Shown here: positions 51,380-60,900 of the stretch, in pieces | Position numbering within the stretch: the first letter of the stretch is position 1 | Layout of the letters: each line of letters starts with the position of its first letter | DNA from: Streptomyces aurantiacus | GTDB lineage: Bacteria; Actinomycetota; Actinomycetes; Streptomycetales; Streptomycetaceae | Direction: 5' to 3' | DNA: 62,977 bases | Assembly (NCBI RefSeq): GCF_001418335.1 | Contig: NZ_LIPP01000088.1 | Span: forward strand, 1 to 62,977 | Translations under genes and position numbers: made by a program | Notes under the pieces: generated by a model | What the model was told of the DNA's origin: nothing | What the model saw: only the letters and a program-made list of their open reading frames with translations | The model's database searches: none

Positions 51380-52120
51380 TCAGCCTTGAACGGTGGGGCG
51401 AACGTTGATCTCGCCGATCTCGACGTCGTGGGGCTGCTCGATGGCGAAGGCCACCGCGCGGGCGACGGCTGCCGCGGGGATGCCCATCGCGTCCATGTTC
51501 TTGCGCGTCAGCTCCTGAAGACGCGGGTCCGACATCGAGTCGGCGAGCTCGGTGCGGATGTATCCCGGCGAGATGGCGGTGGTGCGCACCACACCGTCGG
51601 TGGACTCCTTGCGCAGTCCCTCATGCACCGTGCGTACCGCGTTCTTGGTCGCGGCGTAGACGGCCATGGTGGGGGACACGGTCAGGCCGGCCACGGAAAC
51701 GATGGTGACCAGGTGGCCCGCCCCCTGCTCGCGGAAGACCGGCAGCGCCGCGGCGACACCGTGCAGCATCCCGCGGAGGTTGACATCGATCATGGCCGAC
51801 CAGTTCTCGGTGTCGAGATCGGCCAGCGGGCTTATCGGGGCGATACCCGCACTGTTCACCAGTACGTCCAGGCGTCCGTACCGGTCGACGCCGGTGGCGA
51901 CCAGGCGCCGCAGGTCCTCGGCCCTGGTGACGTCGACGACGCAGGTGGCGGCCAGGCCTCCCTCCTCGCGGATGCTCTGTGCGATGGCGTCGATACGTTC
52001 ACTGCGGCGCGCGCCGAGAACCACGGCGGCGCCGCGCTCGGCCAGCAGTCGGGCCGTGGCTTCACCGATGCCGGCGCTTGCTCCGGTGATGGCGACGATC
52101 TTGCCGTCAAGAGAGGGCAT
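51380..52120 (-). CDS. Short-chain dehydrogenase/reductase
   Basis: A 246-aa classical SDR. NAD(P) motif ITGASAGIGEATARLLAERG, VNSAGIAP, catalytic Tyr-Lys in YAATKNAV and preceding Ser region TIVSVAGL. The ATG at 52120 follows GGGAG. It is divergent from a TetR regulator with two palindromic sites between them, a repressor/oxidoreductase pair typical of xenobiotic or quinone detoxification. Confidence 0.9.
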   Translation of the reverse strand: MPSLDGKIVAITGASAGIGEATARLLAERGAAVVLGARRSERIDAIAQSIREEGGLAATCVVDVTRAEDLRRLVATGVDRYGRLDVLVNSAGIAPISPLADLDTENWSAMIDVNLRGMLHGVAAALPVFREQGAGHLVTIVSVAGLTVSPTMAVYAATKNAVRTVHEGLRKESTDGVVRTTAISPGYIRTELADSMSDPRLQELTRKNMDAMGIPAAAVARAVAFAIEQPHDVEIGEINVRPTVQG

Positions 52121-52140
52121 AGCTGTCTCCCAGTTAGAGT

Positions 52141-52152
52141 GGACACGTGTCC
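52141..52152. promoter_or_regulatory. Palindromic TetR operator, copy 1
   Basis: GGACACGTGTCC, a perfect 12-bp palindrome 20 bp upstream of the SDR start, identical to a second copy 34 bp away. Confidence 0.8.
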
Positions 52153-52174
52153 GGGGCTCGGTGCCACCCTACGC

Positions 52175-52186
52175 GGACACGTGTCC
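52175..52186. promoter_or_regulatory. Palindromic TetR operator, copy 2
   Basis: The second GGACACGTGTCC lies 29 bp before the TetR ATG. Centre-to-centre spacing of 34 bp (about three helical turns) suits cooperative binding and shared control of both genes. Confidence 0.8.
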
Positions 52187-52215
52187 GGTCGCCAGTGAGG
52201 GGAGTACGAGGAGCC

Positions 52216-52779
52216 ATGAGTCCAGCAGCACATCGTGCGGACGTAGCGGAGAACCGGGTCCGGATCGTGGAGGCCGCCCGTGCCGTCCTCGCCGAGTCCG
52301 ACCACGTGTACCTCAACGAGATCGCCAAGCGCGCCGGCGTGGGGCAGGGGACGCTCTACCGGCATTTCCCCACGCGCGAGGCGCTCCTCGCCGAGGTCTA
52401 CCGTCAGGACGTCGAGGAGCTGGTGGCCGCCGCCTCCGGCCTGCTGGCGGAGCACACACCCGCGGAGGCGTTGCGTCTCTGGCTCGACCGAGTGATCGAC
52501 TACGCCGAGGTCAAACGCGGTGTGCTGGCGGCGCTGGAGCCGGCAGCCTGGCAGGACCTCGTCGACCACAGCCACACTCCGATCGAGAGCGCCCTCGATC
52601 TCCTGCTGAGCGCAGGGAAAGAGGCCGGGGCCATCCGGACGGACGTGGACCCTCACGGCGTCATCCTGCTCATCGCCTACCTCAGCCGGCTGGACAAAGG
52701 CGAATGGGAGGCGAGGGCACGCCCGTTGATGAGGGTCGTCCTCGACGGCCTCCGCCGGCAGGACGAGGGCCCGCGATAG
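52216..52779 (+). CDS. TetR-family regulator
   Basis: A 187-aa repressor. HTH region RIVEAARAVLAESDHVYLNEIAKRAGVGQGTLYRHFPTREALLAEVY, then a helical ligand domain (LWLDRVIDYAEVKRGVLAAL; SALDLLLSAGKEAGAIRTDV). The ATG at 52216 follows GAGGAG. Two GGACACGTGTCC palindromes lie in its promoter, so it probably represses itself and the divergent SDR gene. Confidence 0.92.
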   Translation: MSPAAHRADVAENRVRIVEAARAVLAESDHVYLNEIAKRAGVGQGTLYRHFPTREALLAEVYRQDVEELVAAASGLLAEHTPAEALRLWLDRVIDYAEVKRGVLAALEPAAWQDLVDHSHTPIESALDLLLSAGKEAGAIRTDVDPHGVILLIAYLSRLDKGEWEARARPLMRVVLDGLRRQDEGPR

Positions 52780-52816
52780 GAGTCGATACCGACACCGACG
52801 ACGACGGCACGCGGGG

Positions 52817-54484
52817 CTACCTGGGCGACCGCGGCGCCTCTTGATGTCGAACGGCAGGCTCGGGGGGCATCACGCGCAGTTGCAGCATCGCGGCGAAGCG
52901 TGCTTCGGGGCTGGTGAGGTCGATGCCGCCGACCTCGGCGAGGCGGTGCAGACGGTAGCGGAAGGTGTTGGGGTGGACGTGCACGGCAGCCGCGGCCGCG
53001 CCGATGTCTCCGAACGCGTCGAGCCATGCGTGCAGGGTCTCGATGAGGTTCGCCCGGCGGCGCTCGTCGTAGGCGGCCAGCCGGGCGATAGGGCCGGTGG
53101 GCTGGTCGCCGCGGGCCGCGACGATGTCCCGCAGTTCGCACAGGAGCGCTTCGACATGCACGTCGGCGAGCCGGGCCGCGCGCCGCTCGGTGCCGGCGGT
53201 GCGCAGCACCCGCAGGGCGCGGTCGGCGCCCGAGCGTGCCTGGGCGAGCCCTTCGGCGTCCGCACCGGTCGGGCCGATGCCGATCACCACACCGGTCCGC
53301 GGCCCGATCCGGTCGAGGAAATCGGCGGCGACGCGCATGGCCCGTTCCTCGCTGACGCCGCGGTCCTGCTGGGCGGGGACGAGCCCGTACGCCGTGTCGC
53401 CGAGCAGGGCGGCGGCGCAGTGCGGGTGCACCGCGCCGAGGTGCATCGCGAACGCGTCGGCCAGGCGCTCCCGCTCGGTCGCCAGGTTCGCGTCCGCGCC
53501 GGACGCCGAGTCGGTGTCGTCCCGCAGACCGAGAGCCAGGACCACGACGGGACGGTCGGCCAGCCCGAGCCGGCTGAGCGCCTCGCGTGCGCCGGCCCCG
53601 CCTTCGAGCGCGGTGCTCACCAGGTCGGCGCGCAGTCTGCGCTCGACGTCGGCACCGGCCCGCAACCGGAGCATGTGCAGGGCGACGACCTTGGCCGAGT
53701 CCCGCAGCGCCTGCGAGCGTTCAGGGCTGAGGGGTTCGCTCACCGCGGCCCAGATCGAGCCGATCGCCTCGTCGCCGGCGCGGACGGCTATGGCGATCCG
53801 TGGCACGGTGGGAGCGTCCGAGCCGTTGTGCAGGGGCGGCACGTGGACCGGCCCGTCGCTGCGGTAGAGATCGCGGAAGACGCCGCGGCTGGCGAGCAGC
53901 CGCGCGAAGCGTTCGGGGACCTGGCGGCCGAGGATCGTCTCCGTTCTGGCGGCGTCGGCCTTGTCCAGCTGCCCCGAGAAGGCCAGCACCCGGGAGTGCC
54001 GGTCCTCGATCGTCACGGGTGCGTCGATGAGCGCGGCGATCGCGTTGGCGACCGCGAACAGGTCGCCCGAGATGGTGCCGCCCAGGGTTTCGGGGCCGTC
54101 CCTGCCGATGTCGCCCTCGGCGAGGACGGCCCGCAGCATGGCGGTGACCTGCACCCAGGACGCGCCGCGGGCCAGTCCGAGGACCCCGACGCCCGACGCC
54201 TCGGCGGCGGCGGTCACTCCGGCGTCCAGCGGGACCGGGGCGCGTACCACCAGGGCGACGGCGCGACGGCGTCCCAGGTCGCCGAGGAGGCGGGCGATCT
54301 CACCGGGTTCGCGCAGTCCGACGCCCAGCACCAGCGCGTGCGGTGGCGGAACGGAGTCCTCCACCGGGTCGTGGATGACGATGCCGCCGATGTCCGCGCT
54401 GTCGCGGGCCCCGCGGTGGACGACGTCGAGCAGGGTGTCGCCCAGATTGTGCAGGACCCTGGCCAGGCTGCCGTGTGCGTTCAT
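52817..54484 (-). CDS. PucR-family transcriptional regulator
   Basis: A 555-aa regulator. An N-terminal PucR-type ligand domain (about 15-130), a GGDEF-like central region and the C-terminal HTH ANLIETLHAWLDAFGDIGAAAAAVHVHPNTFRYRLHRL. PucR proteins often control purine, amino-acid or peptide catabolism. The ATG at 54484 (MNAHGSL) is used. It lies 119 bp downstream of the racemase operon on the same strand and is the best local candidate for its regulator. Confidence 0.85.
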   Translation of the reverse strand: MNAHGSLARVLHNLGDTLLDVVHRGARDSADIGGIVIHDPVEDSVPPPHALVLGVGLREPGEIARLLGDLGRRRAVALVVRAPVPLDAGVTAAAEASGVGVLGLARGASWVQVTAMLRAVLAEGDIGRDGPETLGGTISGDLFAVANAIAALIDAPVTIEDRHSRVLAFSGQLDKADAARTETILGRQVPERFARLLASRGVFRDLYRSDGPVHVPPLHNGSDAPTVPRIAIAVRAGDEAIGSIWAAVSEPLSPERSQALRDSAKVVALHMLRLRAGADVERRLRADLVSTALEGGAGAREALSRLGLADRPVVVLALGLRDDTDSASGADANLATERERLADAFAMHLGAVHPHCAAALLGDTAYGLVPAQQDRGVSEERAMRVAADFLDRIGPRTGVVIGIGPTGADAEGLAQARSGADRALRVLRTAGTERRAARLADVHVEALLCELRDIVAARGDQPTGPIARLAAYDERRRANLIETLHAWLDAFGDIGAAAAAVHVHPNTFRYRLHRLAEVGGIDLTSPEARFAAMLQLRVMPPEPAVRHQEAPRSPR

Positions 54485-54603
54485 GGAACCGGTGCCCTCC
54501 GGAGGCTGAGCCACGACAGCATCACACTTGGTACGCGCCCACAAGAGCCGTGCCCGGCGCCGGCCGCCGCGCACACGCCCTGGTCACAGCACGGTCGTCC
54601 TGT

Positions 54604-55722
54604 TCACAGCACAGTCCGGGCGGAAATCCACTCGACATGGCGCGTCACGCCCTCCAGTTCGGCGTCCAGCGGGTCCACGCCGATCCCGGGCCCGGTGGGC
54701 ACGGTCAGGTGCCCGTCGCGCACGACGAACGGCTCGGTGATGTCGGTGCGGTAGTAGCGGTCCGAGCCCGAGGTGTCGCCGGGCAGGGTGAACCCGGGCA
54801 GAGCGGCCAGGGCGAGGTTCGCGGCCCTGCCAAGACCGGTCTCCAGCATGCCGCCGCACCAGACCGGCACGTCGTGCGCGACGCAGACGTCATGGATGCG
54901 CCGTGCCTCCAGATAGCCGCCCACCCGGCCGGGCTTGATGTTGACGACGGAACAGGCCTTCAGCCGGATCGCGTCCGCCGCCGCCCGCGCCGACGTGATC
55001 GACTCGTCCAGGCAGACCGGCGTACGGATCTGCCGGGCCAGGTCGGCGTGGCCGAGTATGTCCTCCTCGGGCAACGGCTGTTCGATCAGCAGCAGGTCGT
55101 AGCTGTCCAGGCGGGCCAGGTGGCGGGCGTCGGCAAGGGTGTACGCGGTGTTCGCGTCGACCTGGAGCGCCACCGCGTCACCGAAGCGTTCACGCACGGC
55201 CCGCACCGGTTCGACGTCCCAGCCCGGCTCGATCTTGAGCTTGACGCGGACGTACCCGGCGTCGAGATAGCCCGCGACGCCGTCGAGCAGTGCCGGGACG
55301 GAGTCCATGATGCCGACGGAGACACCGCACGCCACCCTGTCCCGCACGGCGCCGAGTTCACGGGCCAGTGGGCGGCCCGCGGCGCGCAGCTCGGCGTCCA
55401 GGACGCCCATCTCCAGCGCCGCCTTGGCCATCCGGTGGCCCTGGACGGGGGCCAGCGCCGGGGCGACGGCGACCGCGTCGAGACGGTCCGTGCGGGCGAG
55501 CGCCGGGACGAGGAAGCGGCGCAGGACGTCGGCGGCGGCGTCGGCGTACTCGGAGGAGTACAGCGGGCTCGCCATCGCCACGCACTCGCCCCACCCCTCG
55601 CCCTCGTCGGTGACCACCCGCAGGAGCAGTGCCTCGCGGCTGGTGAGCGTGCCGAAGGACGTCCGGAACGGCGCCACCAGGGGCATGTCGATGTGGCGCA
55701 GTTCGACGCCCGTCAGCTTCAT
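54604..55722 (-). CDS. Enolase-superfamily N-acylamino acid racemase/OSBS-type enzyme
   Basis: A 372-aa muconate-lactonising-subgroup enolase enzyme. Catalytic KxK in VKLKIEPG, metal ligands in QVDANTAY, LIEQPL and LDESI, and the second-side lysine in VNIKPGRVGG. MenC (o-succinylbenzoate synthase) and N-succinylamino acid racemase share this fold. No menaquinone gene is near, whereas an acyltransferase and an M20 hydrolase are directly coupled, so the racemase role is favoured. The ATG at 55722 follows GAGGAGAAG and overlaps the acyltransferase stop. Confidence 0.85.
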   Translation of the reverse strand: MKLTGVELRHIDMPLVAPFRTSFGTLTSREALLLRVVTDEGEGWGECVAMASPLYSSEYADAAADVLRRFLVPALARTDRLDAVAVAPALAPVQGHRMAKAALEMGVLDAELRAAGRPLARELGAVRDRVACGVSVGIMDSVPALLDGVAGYLDAGYVRVKLKIEPGWDVEPVRAVRERFGDAVALQVDANTAYTLADARHLARLDSYDLLLIEQPLPEEDILGHADLARQIRTPVCLDESITSARAAADAIRLKACSVVNIKPGRVGGYLEARRIHDVCVAHDVPVWCGGMLETGLGRAANLALAALPGFTLPGDTSGSDRYYRTDITEPFVVRDGHLTVPTGPGIGVDPLDAELEGVTRHVEWISARTVL

Positions 55723-56717
55723 CGCTTCTCCTCGCCTGTCACGGGAACACGGGTGGTGCGGGAACGCTCCACGGAGGCCTTCGCCGCACCGGTGGTCCCG
55801 GCGCGTTGCAGGACGTACCAGCCGCTCCGGTCGAAACCGGTGACACGTGCGCCCTCCGCCATCAGGGTGCCGAGGGCCGCACGCAGGGCCGTACGCCACT
55901 TCTCGGCCTGCTTCGGCGCGGTCAGCCGGAGACGCTCGATGTCGGGCGGGACCGCGACGAGCAGCGTCGGGGCATCGAGTGTGCCGGCGGCGGGGGCGCC
56001 GTCCGGGTCCGTGTCCAGGGCCACCGCGGCGCCGGCCGCACGCAGGGCCGCGGCGTCCGCCGGCGCGAACCCACCGGCGCAGGCGGCGCGGACCGGCTCA
56101 CCGAGCAGGTCCCACCGCACGAGCAGCCGGTCGGTGTCGTCGCCGCCGTTGATGCCGTCCTGCAGACCGCCGTAGAAGTTGGTCAGGTACTCCTCGGGCC
56201 GCGCCGCGAGTTTGACGAGGTTGAAGTAGGCGTTGCGGCACACCAGGGGATCGAAGGTCCAGGTGATGGCCGACGCGCCCCGCTCCAGCGACCAGGCCCG
56301 CTGGTGCAGTTTGAGCGCGAAGCCGACACTGCGGCCCCGGGCTGCCCCGCTCACGCCGGCGATGTGGCTGTGCACCGCCTCGTCCGCCGGGGCGCCGAAG
56401 AAGCCGACGCACGCGCCGACCAGCTCGTCACCGTCGAAGGCTCCGCCGATGTAGTTGCCCGACTTGGCGAGAGCCCGCAGCAGTTCACCGGTCATCGGCG
56501 CACCGGCCGGTCCTGGCTGCCAGATGACGTTGAACAGGTCGTGGACGGCGTCCAGTTCCCGGCCGGTACGCACCTCGCGGACCGCCACCTTCGAGGCCTC
56601 GGCGGCGGCCGTGGCCCGGACGGCGGCCTCGGCGGCGGCGCCTCGGATCGTGTCGCCGGTGAGGTGGTTCGGGTCGATCACGGGCCTGATGCCTCCTGTC
56701 GGTGGTGACTCGGTCAT
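55719..56717 (-). CDS. GNAT-superfamily acyltransferase (COG3375 type)
   Basis: A 332-aa acyltransferase-like protein. The fold core VREVRTGRELDAVHDLFNVIW, GGAFDGDELVGACVGFFG and RGRSVGFALKLHQRAWSLERG (acyl-CoA loop) is followed by a C-terminal half found only in this subgroup (ITWTFDPLVCRNAYFNLVKL). In bacteria such proteins sit beside N-succinylamino acid racemases and M20 desuccinylases and acylate D-amino acids. Coupled by ATGA overlaps on both sides. Confidence 0.8.
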   Translation of the reverse strand: MTESPPTGGIRPVIDPNHLTGDTIRGAAAEAAVRATAAAEASKVAVREVRTGRELDAVHDLFNVIWQPGPAGAPMTGELLRALAKSGNYIGGAFDGDELVGACVGFFGAPADEAVHSHIAGVSGAARGRSVGFALKLHQRAWSLERGASAITWTFDPLVCRNAYFNLVKLAARPEEYLTNFYGGLQDGINGGDDTDRLLVRWDLLGEPVRAACAGGFAPADAAALRAAGAAVALDTDPDGAPAAGTLDAPTLLVAVPPDIERLRLTAPKQAEKWRTALRAALGTLMAEGARVTGFDRSGWYVLQRAGTTGAAKASVERSRTTRVPVTGEEKR

Positions 56718-57901
56718 GAGCGGTCTCCCTCAAGGGTCCGGGCCGGGCCGGCCGCATCACGCGCCCCCGTGCGGGGCGGCGGATCGGCGAGCAGATCGTC
56801 CGCCAGGGCGGCCAGCAGCGCGCCGCGCCGGGGCAGTTCGGCCACGATCACGTGCTCGTCGTCGGCGTGGGCTCCGCCGCCCACCGCGCCGAGCCCGTCC
56901 AGGGTCGGTGTGCCGACACCCGCGGTGAAGTTCCCGTCGGAGGCCCCGCCGACGGCCACCCCGACGGGCTCGGGCAGCCCGAGCCGGTCTGCCAGGACCA
57001 CCGCGCGGGCGAAGAGCGTCGCCGAGGCGTGGGGTTCCAGCGGCGGACGGTTGGGGCCGCCGGTGATCTCCACCCGTGCGTCGGGCAGGACCGGCCGCAG
57101 TGCGTGCATCGCCCGGTCCACCCGGGACTGCTCGGCCGCATCACGCACCCGTACGTCGACGGCGAAACGTCCGCTGCCCGGAACCGTGTTGGTGGTGCTC
57201 CCGGAGGTCAGCACGGTCGGGGTCACGCTCGTGCCCCGCCGCGGGTCGGGAAGCCCGTTCACCGCCAGGACCTGGTGGGCCAGTTCGACGGTGGCGTTGA
57301 CACCGCGTTCGGGCTCCAGGCCTGCGTGGGCGGCCCGGCCGTGCACCCGCACCTCGTACAGCGACACGCCCTTGCGTCCGGTCTTGAGGGCGCCGCCGTC
57401 CGCGGACGCCTCCAGCACCAGTGCCGCGGCACAGTCGGACGCCTCCTCCTCCACCAGCCACCGCGAGGTCGGTGAGCCCAGCTCCTCGTCGCCGGTGACC
57501 AGGACGGTGACGCCCGACGGGTCGGGCAGGGCCGCGACGGCGTGGAAGGCCATGACCAGCCCGGCCTTCATGTCGAAACAGCCGGGACCGCGTACGACGC
57601 CGCCGTCCACGGAGAACGGACGGCGGGCCAGCGAGCCGATCGGCCACACCGTGTCGTGGTGCCCGAGCAGCAGCACCCGCGACGGCGCGTCGCCCAGCCG
57701 CCACCGCAGATGGGTGCGCCCCTCGATGACGATCCGCTCCGGCCGGACGCCGAGCCGGGCCGTCCCCAGCTCGGCCACCACGTCGGCGCTCCTCGCGACC
57801 GCGTCGAGGTCGGCCGAGGGCGACTCGCGGCCGACGAGCGCCGCGAGGTCGTCGAGGATCCGCGGGAGCGCCGCCGTCATGTGCGTGACCAGGGGCGTCA
57901 C
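56714..57901 (-). CDS. M20-family metallohydrolase (amino-acylase/desuccinylase-like)
   Basis: A 395-aa zinc hydrolase of the carboxypeptidase G2/ArgE/DapE family. Metal ligands in LLGHHDTVWP, GPGCFDMKAG and TGDEELGSP, dimerisation-domain start RVHGRAAHAG. GTG 57901 overlaps the preceding stop as GTGA. Expected to remove the acyl group from the L-form of an N-acylamino acid after racemisation, or to cleave a dipeptide. Confidence 0.88.
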   Translation of the reverse strand: MTPLVTHMTAALPRILDDLAALVGRESPSADLDAVARSADVVAELGTARLGVRPERIVIEGRTHLRWRLGDAPSRVLLLGHHDTVWPIGSLARRPFSVDGGVVRGPGCFDMKAGLVMAFHAVAALPDPSGVTVLVTGDEELGSPTSRWLVEEEASDCAAALVLEASADGGALKTGRKGVSLYEVRVHGRAAHAGLEPERGVNATVELAHQVLAVNGLPDPRRGTSVTPTVLTSGSTTNTVPGSGRFAVDVRVRDAAEQSRVDRAMHALRPVLPDARVEITGGPNRPPLEPHASATLFARAVVLADRLGLPEPVGVAVGGASDGNFTAGVGTPTLDGLGAVGGGAHADDEHVIVAELPRRGALLAALADDLLADPPPRTGARDAAGPARTLEGDRS

Positions 57902-60900
57902 GAGGTGGCCGCCTTGGGCGTGGCACGCACGCCGTGGTGCATGTACCGCTCGCCGGTGGGGAGGGTGTAGAAGATCACCGGCTGCCAGGTCGTGCTCTCC
58001 GGGCTCCGGACGGCGAAGCGCTCACCGGAGGCGTCCAGCGGGATCAGCGGGAACTCCTCCACCGGGTCGGGCACCAGCTCCGCCAGCGGGCCCGTCACGG
58101 TGATGCGCAGGACGCCCCCGCCGTCACGCTCCAGGACCTCCATCCGGGCCCCGGCCCGCTCGTAGACGCCGGTGTGCGGCCCGACGTCGACGACCGGGGG
58201 CTGCTGCGGAGGCGCCGGTGTGCGCGGCATGTCGAGGCCGGCGAGCTCCGCGAAGATCTCCTGGAAGAGGTCCTCGTACAGGTCGCGGGTGTGGCCGCCG
58301 TTGGTGAGCAGCGTGACGGCGAGTCCCTCGGCGGGCAGCAGGCGCAGGAACGCGGACTGGCCGATGGTGTTTCCGTCATGGCCCAGGAGGAAGTGGCCGT
58401 CCCAGGTGAACCGGCACCAGCCCAGGCCCCAGGAGTCGCCGAGGGTGTACGGATCGGGCAGCTCGGCGTGCCGGGCGGCCATCGCCTCGGTACCGGCGCC
58501 GCTGAGGAGCCGGCCGCCGTCGGCGGTGCGCCCGCCGTTCAGATGCGCGCGGGCGAAGGCCAGGACATCGGCGGTCGTGGAGGTGATCAGCCCCGCGGGT
58601 CCCAGGGACCGGGGCAGGCCCCACACCGGCGCCCGCTGCGGGGAGCCGCCGTCGTGCGCCTCGTGGCCGACGGCCGCGCTGTGCAGCAGTGCCTCCTCGG
58701 GCAGGGTCACCGTGTGCCGCAGGCCCAGGGGGGCGAAGACCCGCTCGCGGATCGCCCGGTCCCAGGTCATGCCGGTGAGCTGTTCGACGACCCGGCCCAT
58801 GAGGGAGAACCCGGAGTTGCAGTACGACCAGGTGGCGCCGAGCGGATGGTTCTGCCGTACGTCCGCGAGCCCCGCGACGTAGGTCTCCAGGCAGTCGTCG
58901 CCCCGTCCGGTGTCGGTGAAGACATCACCGTCGATGCCGCTGGTGTGGGTCAGCAGGTGCCGCATGGTCACGGCCTTCGTCGTCTCCGGGTCGGCCAGCA
59001 CCAGTTCGGGCAGCACCGTGACGAGTGGTGCGTCCAGGTCGAGGAGGCCCTCGTCGACCAGTTGCATGACCAGGGTGGCCGTCCACACCTTCGACACCGA
59101 ACCGATCTGGAAGAGCGAGTCGGTGGTCGTCGGTGTGCCCGTGTCCAGGTTGAGGACGCCGTGGGCCACCTCGACCAGTTCGTCGTCGTGCGCGCCGGCC
59201 CAGTCCGGGCGGATCCGCAGGATGCCCAGGGTCGCGCCCGGCACCCGGTGCTTGGCGGCCAGGGCGGCGAGCCGCCGCTGCCAGTACGCGCCGTCGACCG
59301 GTGGCCGCCTTCGGCCCGCGGGCCCGCCGGCGTGCCGCTCCACCCACTCGGCGACGCGGCCGTTGAAGTCCAGCAGATGCGACGGGGGACCGTCGAGCAC
59401 GAACAGGTGCGAGCCGCCCGGGTAGAGGACCAGCTGGGTCGGTACGTCGCGCTCGCGCAGCGCGGTGTGCCACTGCGAGGCCTGACCCATCGGACAGACC
59501 AGGTCGTCCGTGCCGTGCAGGATCAGGGTGGGGGTCCGCACGTCCTCGACCCGGGTCAGCGGAGACATGGCCTCGTACCGCTCCCGCAGGGCCCAGGGCG
59601 GTCCGCCGAGTTCGTGCGCGGCGAGGAAGTGCCCGTCCTCGGCGGCGCCGGCCATGCTGGTGAGGTCGCTGACGACGCCACCGGCGACGGCCGCGGCGAA
59701 CCGGTCGTCGTGACCGGTGAGATAGCAGGTCATGTAGCCGCCGTAGCTGTACCCGGTGACCGCGAGGCGGTCGGGATCGGCGACGCCCTCGGCGACCAGC
59801 GTGTCCACCGGCTCCAGGAAGTCCTGCGCGTCGGCGAGGCCCCACGCGCCGTTGACGGCGTCGAAGAACCGTTCGCCGTACCCGTCGCTGCCGCGCGGGT
59901 TGACCAGGAGCACGTTCCAGCCGCGGGTGGCGAGGACCTGGTGGTAGAGGTGGATGGAGTCGGCGGCGGCGTTCCACGCGTTGTGCGGGCCGCCGTGGAT
60001 GTCGAGCAGCAGCGGGCGCGGCGTGCCGTCCTGGGCCGCCGGGTCGCCGGTCAGCCAGCCCTGGACCACGGTGCCGTCCGAGATGGTGAACTCCCGCTCC
60101 ACCCGCGGGAACAGTTCGACGTCGGCCAGGGCCGAGCCGTGTGCGGTGCGGACGGTCCGGGAGCCCGACGCGAGGTCGAGCACGACGATTTCGCCGAACG
60201 ACGTGGGCGTGGCGAGCACGAGCGCGACCGTGTGGCCGCGCACGGCCATGCCCGACACGATGTGTCCGGCGCCGCCGAGCACGAGACGGGGCCGTCGCTC
60301 CGCCGGGTCGCCGTCGAGACCGACGGCGTACAGGTGCGTGCAGCCGCGGTCGCGGACGCAGAACAGCACCGTGCCGCCGTCCTGGGCGAGTTGGGGCAGC
60401 GCGCCGGGGTAGCCGGGGCCGCCCGGCATCACGTTGCGGTCCAGGGACGCGGCGAGGTCCGTCACGCCCGTGCCGGCATCGTCGTCGAGCGGGACGTGCA
60501 GCAGCCGCGCGTGGCCCACCGGGTCCTTGAGGTGGCCGACGACCAGTAGCGCGGTGCCGTCCGCCGTCCAGTCGACGGTCGCGGCCCTGCCCTCGGGGAG
60601 GCCGACCCGCACCGGCACCGCCGTGGGGTCGTCGAGGGCGAGCACATGGGTCGCGGAGTGGGCGGTCAGGTCCGCGTTCGGCGCCGTCGCGGCGGTGAAG
60701 GCCAGCCGCGTGCCGTCCGGGGACCAGGCCGGCGGCGAGGCGTACCAGTCCCCGTCGGTGAGCCGGCGGCAGTCGCCGGTGGCGAGGTCGAGGACGTGCA
60801 GGTGTCGGCGGACGGTGCCGACGAGGCCGCCCCCGTCGGTCTGGTAGTCGAGCCGGTCGATGACGACCGGCGGGTTCGGCCCGCGCGGGCCGGGTGTGCC

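Noticed and set aside
54604..55722. Menaquinone gene menC (o-succinylbenzoate synthase)
   Set aside because: Sequence alone cannot separate OSBS from NSAR, but no other menaquinone gene is present and the coupled acyltransferase and M20 genes fit the racemase pathway better.
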